DNA of 48,955 bases from Lacisediminimonas sp. (GTDB lineage Bacteria > Pseudomonadota > Gammaproteobacteria > Burkholderiales > Burkholderiaceae_D). Each line of letters begins with the position of its first letter. Positions within the stretch are counted from its first letter, which is position 1. The notes beneath the pieces are model-generated. The model worked only from the letters and a program-made list of their open reading frames with translations, searched no databases and was not told the DNA's origin. The translations under genes and the position numbers were made by a program. The stretch covers positions 1 to 48,955 of the forward strand of contig NZ_JAUSNH010000064.1 in the NCBI RefSeq assembly GCF_030645335.1. Reading direction: 5' to 3'. Positions 46,365 to 48,955 of the stretch are shown here, piece after piece.

Positions 46365-46556
46365 ATGTCAGGCAAATCGCGCTCGCGGCACAAGAAGGAA
46401 CACATCGCCAGCGGCCGCGCGCTGGCGATGCCGCCGCGCAATCCGTTTGCCCTGGCCGCACGCCAGAAAAAAGCCGGCGCGCACCGCAAAAGCACCTCGG
46501 CGCTGCGCCAGCAGCAAGCGCGCAAGCTGGCAAAGCTGGTGCGCGAAGGCGACTGA
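46365..46556 (+). CDS. Small basic protein, unknown function
   Basis: A 63-residue, very basic protein (many Lys/Arg, MSGKSRSRHKKEHIASG… RKLAKLVREGD) with no membrane segment or cysteine. A good ribosome-binding sequence (GGGGGA) lies six bases before the ATG. It begins 16 bases after hslU in the same direction, so it is likely made from the heat-shock transcript. The family is not recognised; nucleic-acid binding is possible from charge alone. Confidence 0.6.
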   Translation: MSGKSRSRHKKEHIASGRALAMPPRNPFALAARQKKAGAHRKSTSALRQQQARKLAKLVREGD

Positions 46557-46580
46557 CCGGCGCACGCCAGAAGCAGGCGC

Positions 46581-47294
46581 TTACTGCGAAGGAATCGCTT
46601 GCGGCATGCCGGGCTGGACCGGCGTCGGTGCGGCAATGCCGGTCCCGGCAGCGGCGCCGGATGGCGGCGCCGGTGGCGTGGGCTGCTGGGCAGAGGTCGC
46701 TGTCGGCCCGGATTGGCCTGGCGCACCCGTGACGACGGTCGGCTGCTGCGCCGGCGCCACTCCCGCCTGGCCACTGGCTGCCGACCCTGTTGCAGCCGCG
46801 GGCGGCGCGGTCGGCATGGTGCGTGGCGGCGGCATGGAACTACTCATCGCCGGCAGCGCAGCACCGCCGGCGTTGCTCTTGAGCTCCGCCGGCAACTCGA
46901 CCCGGCGCAAGGCGCCGTTTTCCGACAGTACGATATATCCTGGATGCACTTCCTTGACCGACACGCCAGGCGCGATGTCCTTGCTGGCACGGTAGGCTTG
47001 CGCCGGCTTGCCGTTTGCCGACAGGATCACGACACTGTCCTTGAGCGAACTGGCCAGCACCAGGCCCTTTAGCTGGTAATTGCCGGCGTTTGCCAGCGCG
47101 CCGCCGCGCCCGCCAAACAGCGCAGCGGCGGCATCGATGCCGGGCGCGCTGGCCTGCGTCGCCGGCGGTGCGGCAACCGCGCGCAAGGGTGGCTTGAACA
47201 ATTGCATGCCCCAGTAGGCCAGCGAGGCGCACACGGCCACGAACAGCACGAAACTCGTCAGGTAAGGCCAGCGCTTCATTGCTATTGTCGCCAT
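46581..47294 (-). CDS. gspC: Type II secretion protein GspC-like
   Basis: A 237-residue inner-membrane protein. One N-terminal helix (about 10-32, YLTSFVLFVAVCASLAYWGMQ) leads to a homology region: AALFGGRGG… NYQLKGLVLASSLKDSVVILSANGKPAQAYRASKDIAPGVSVKEVHPGYIVLSENGALRRVELP, the core that contacts secretin GspD. The C-terminal ~90 residues are Pro/Ala/Gln-rich and no PDZ domain is present. It starts with ATG 47294 overlapping the gspF stop (TGATG); a second ATG at 47279 is possible. Gene order E–F–C differs from the usual gspC-D-E-F. Confidence 0.82.
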   Translation of the reverse strand: MATIAMKRWPYLTSFVLFVAVCASLAYWGMQLFKPPLRAVAAPPATQASAPGIDAAAALFGGRGGALANAGNYQLKGLVLASSLKDSVVILSANGKPAQAYRASKDIAPGVSVKEVHPGYIVLSENGALRRVELPAELKSNAGGAALPAMSSSMPPPRTMPTAPPAAATGSAASGQAGVAPAQQPTVVTGAPGQSGPTATSAQQPTPPAPPSGAAAGTGIAAPTPVQPGMPQAIPSQ

Positions 47295-48514
47295 CAGCGT
47301 ACCAGTTGGTTGATTTCAATAATCGGCATCAGCACCGCGAGCACGATCAGCAGCACCACCACACCCATGACCAGGATCAGGATCGGCTCCAGCAAGCCGG
47401 CAATCGTCATTGCCCGCCGCTCCAGGTCTGTTTCCTGCGCGGCGGCAGCGCGTTCCAGCATTGCCGGCAGTTCGCCGGTGACTTCGCCGGCACGGATCAT
47501 GTGGATCAGCATCGGTGGAAAATGCTTGTGCGCCGACAGTGCGCGCGCCAGCCCGACGCCTTCGCGCACGCTGTTGGTGGCGTCTTCAACCTGTTGCCGC
47601 ATGGCGACATTGTTGAGGGTATCGCGGCTGGTCTGCAGCGCACGCAGTATCGGCACGCCGGAGCCGGTGGTGATCGCCAGCGTGCTGGCGAAGCGCGCCG
47701 TATTCAGGCTGCGCTCGAACTTGCCGACCATGGGTGCCGTCAGCAGCCAGCGATGCCAGCGCATCTTGATGGCCGGATCGCGCAGCGCCCAGCGCCACGC
47801 AAACACCAGCGCGACCACCAGCAGGAATACCAGCCAGCCATAATCGCGCACGAAGTCGGAAATCGCCAGCATCACCACCGTCAGGAACGGCAGTTGCTGT
47901 TTGGTATTGGCAAACACCGATACGATCTGCGGCACCACATAGGCCAGCAGGAAAACCACGATAGCAAACGCGACAATCGTCACGATGGCCGGATAGGTAA
48001 AGGCCAGCCGCACCTTGGCGACCAGCGCATTGCGGCGCTCGATATAGTCCGCCAGCCGCGTCAGCACGTGCGCCAGCTGGCCGATCTGCTCGCCGGACGC
48101 CACCAGCGCGCGGTAAATATCGGCGAAGTCGCGCGGATGCTGCGCCAGCGCATCCGACAAGGACGAGCCACCCATCACTTCCGACCTGATCGATGCCACC
48201 AGGTCGCGCACGTAGGCACGCTCGGCCTGTTCCAGCAAGGCTGAAAATGCCTGCTCCAGCGGCAGGCTGGCTTCCAGCAGGCTGGCGAGCTGGCGCGTGA
48301 ACAGCGATAACTCATTGGTCGACAACTTGTCGCCGAAACCGCGCGCGCGCACATTGCCGGCGTCATCCACCTGGCCGGTGATGGCGTCCACCACCAGCGG
48401 CACCAGGCCGCGCCCGCGCAGGTCGGTGCGCGCGGCGCGGGCGCTGTCGGCATTGACGACGCCTTTTTTGGTGGCGCCGCCGGCGTCGATTGCTTCGTAG
48501 CGAAATGCTGGCAA
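47294..48514 (-). CDS. gspF: Type II secretion inner-membrane protein GspF
   Basis: A 406-residue platform protein with two T2SSF domains. Each has the pattern seen in FTRQLASLLEASLPLEQAFSAL and FASTLAITTGSGVPILRAL, with three membrane helices (about 170-190, 220-240 and 375-398). The N-terminus FRYEAIDAGGATKKGVVNADSARAARTDLRGRGL is typical. It starts at TTG 48514: no in-frame ATG or GTG is nearby, and GAGG stands five bases before it. The stop overlaps the gspC start. Confidence 0.93.
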   Translation of the reverse strand: MPAFRYEAIDAGGATKKGVVNADSARAARTDLRGRGLVPLVVDAITGQVDDAGNVRARGFGDKLSTNELSLFTRQLASLLEASLPLEQAFSALLEQAERAYVRDLVASIRSEVMGGSSLSDALAQHPRDFADIYRALVASGEQIGQLAHVLTRLADYIERRNALVAKVRLAFTYPAIVTIVAFAIVVFLLAYVVPQIVSVFANTKQQLPFLTVVMLAISDFVRDYGWLVFLLVVALVFAWRWALRDPAIKMRWHRWLLTAPMVGKFERSLNTARFASTLAITTGSGVPILRALQTSRDTLNNVAMRQQVEDATNSVREGVGLARALSAHKHFPPMLIHMIRAGEVTGELPAMLERAAAAQETDLERRAMTIAGLLEPILILVMGVVVLLIVLAVLMPIIEINQLVR

Positions 48515-48599
48515 ATGGTCCTCGCTGGTTGCCTTGTTACCCGTTACCGGATGGTCTTGCTGCGGTATTGCGGTGCTGCCCTGGTCTGCTGCTGCGCGG

Positions 48600-48955
48600 C
48601 TATTCCTTGGTCACCCGCAACAGCTCGGCTTCGGTGGTGGTGCCGTCCGCCAGCCAGCGCTCACCATCCTCGCGCATCGTGCGCATGCCATCGCGCTGGG
48701 CAATCGCGCGGATATCGGCTTCGGATGCGCGATCATGTATCCGGGCGCGGATCTCGTCGGTAGTGAGCAGCAATTCGTAGACGCCAACGCGGCCCTGGTA
48801 GCCGGTCTGGCCGCATTTGTCACAGCCCACCGCGACCCACATGCGACCGTCGTGGCGGCGGCATGCCGGGCACAGCTTGCGCACCAGCCGCTGCGCCACC
48901 ACGCCCAGCAGCGATGACGACAACAGGAAGGGCTCGATGCCCATGTCGAGCAGGC
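48600..48955 (-). CDS. gspE: Type II secretion ATPase GspE, C-terminal part (runs off the right edge)
   Basis: The last 117 codons of GspE. The visible part has GIEPFLLSSSLLGVVAQRLVRKLC and the tetracysteine zinc motif C-P-A-C…C-D-K-C, then TGYQGRVGVYELL and the C-terminal acidic tail. This is the C-terminal domain of the secretion ATPase; Walker motifs lie beyond the window. It precedes gspF by 85 bp on the same strand. Confidence 0.93.
   Translation of the reverse strand, partial: LLDMGIEPFLLSSSLLGVVAQRLVRKLCPACRRHDGRMWVAVGCDKCGQTGYQGRVGVYELLLTTDEIRARIHDRASEADIRAIAQRDGMRTMREDGERWLADGTTTEAELLRVTKE

Overview
The window is high-GC, densely coded DNA from a betaproteobacterium, most probably Burkholderiales close to the Oxalobacteraceae. 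The evidence is the gene order xerC–cobW-type GTPase–dksA and hslVU, an ahcY–membrane protein–metF operon led by an S-adenosylhomocysteine (SAH) riboswitch, a Bug-type solute receptor and a type II secretion locus. No rRNA, tRNA, CRISPR array, insertion sequence or prophage was seen.

Positions 1–20.3 kb look like an accessory catabolic region. It starts with the tail of an unknown gene, a NicX-like ring-cleavage dioxygenase translationally coupled to a polytopic transporter, a DUF3604 protein and a Bug receptor followed by a ComA-family (phosphosulfolactate synthase) protein. A divergent GMC oxidoreductase / GntR regulator pair follows. The regulator is coupled to a mandelate-racemase-type enolase-superfamily enzyme, and then come a NitT/TauT/Ssu-type ABC transporter and a split UxaA/SuyAB-type lyase. 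Two convergent genes, a gamma-glutamyltransferase-family protein and a giant indolepyruvate ferredoxin oxidoreductase, close the region. The ComA homologue, SuyAB/UxaA-type lyase and sulfonate-type transporter together suggest an undescribed route for a small sulfonated or polyhydroxylated acid. The substrate cannot be read from sequence.

From 20.3 to 33.6 kb, mostly on the minus strand, are housekeeping genes: cca, a glutathione S-transferase, soluble lytic transglycosylase, 5-formyl-THF cyclo-ligase, and the methyl-cycle genes metF, ahcY and metK. Inserted among them is a secreted-protease cassette: a small lipoprotein resembling a free subtilisin propeptide, an S8 protease with a GlyGly-CTERM tail, and its rhombosortase. 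An M14 carboxypeptidase gene follows metK.

From 33.7 to 46.6 kb, on the plus strand, are two LpxL-type acyltransferases, dapF, a DUF484 gene, xerC, a COG0523 GTPase, a DksA with a long basic N-terminal tail, a small secreted protein, a ZnuD-like TonB receptor, a STAS protein and hslVU behind a convincing sigma-32 promoter. The right end (46.6–49 kb, minus strand) holds gspE (partial), gspF and gspC of a type II secretion system, the machine through which GlyGly-CTERM proteins are normally exported.

Regulatory elements read directly from sequence include the SAH riboswitch, a possible structured leader before metK, the sigma-32 promoter of hslV, several sigma-70-like promoters, a candidate GntR operator and a tandem CAA-rich leader before the ABC substrate-binding gene. 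No folding, alignment or database search was run. Structural and family claims rest on motifs read by eye.
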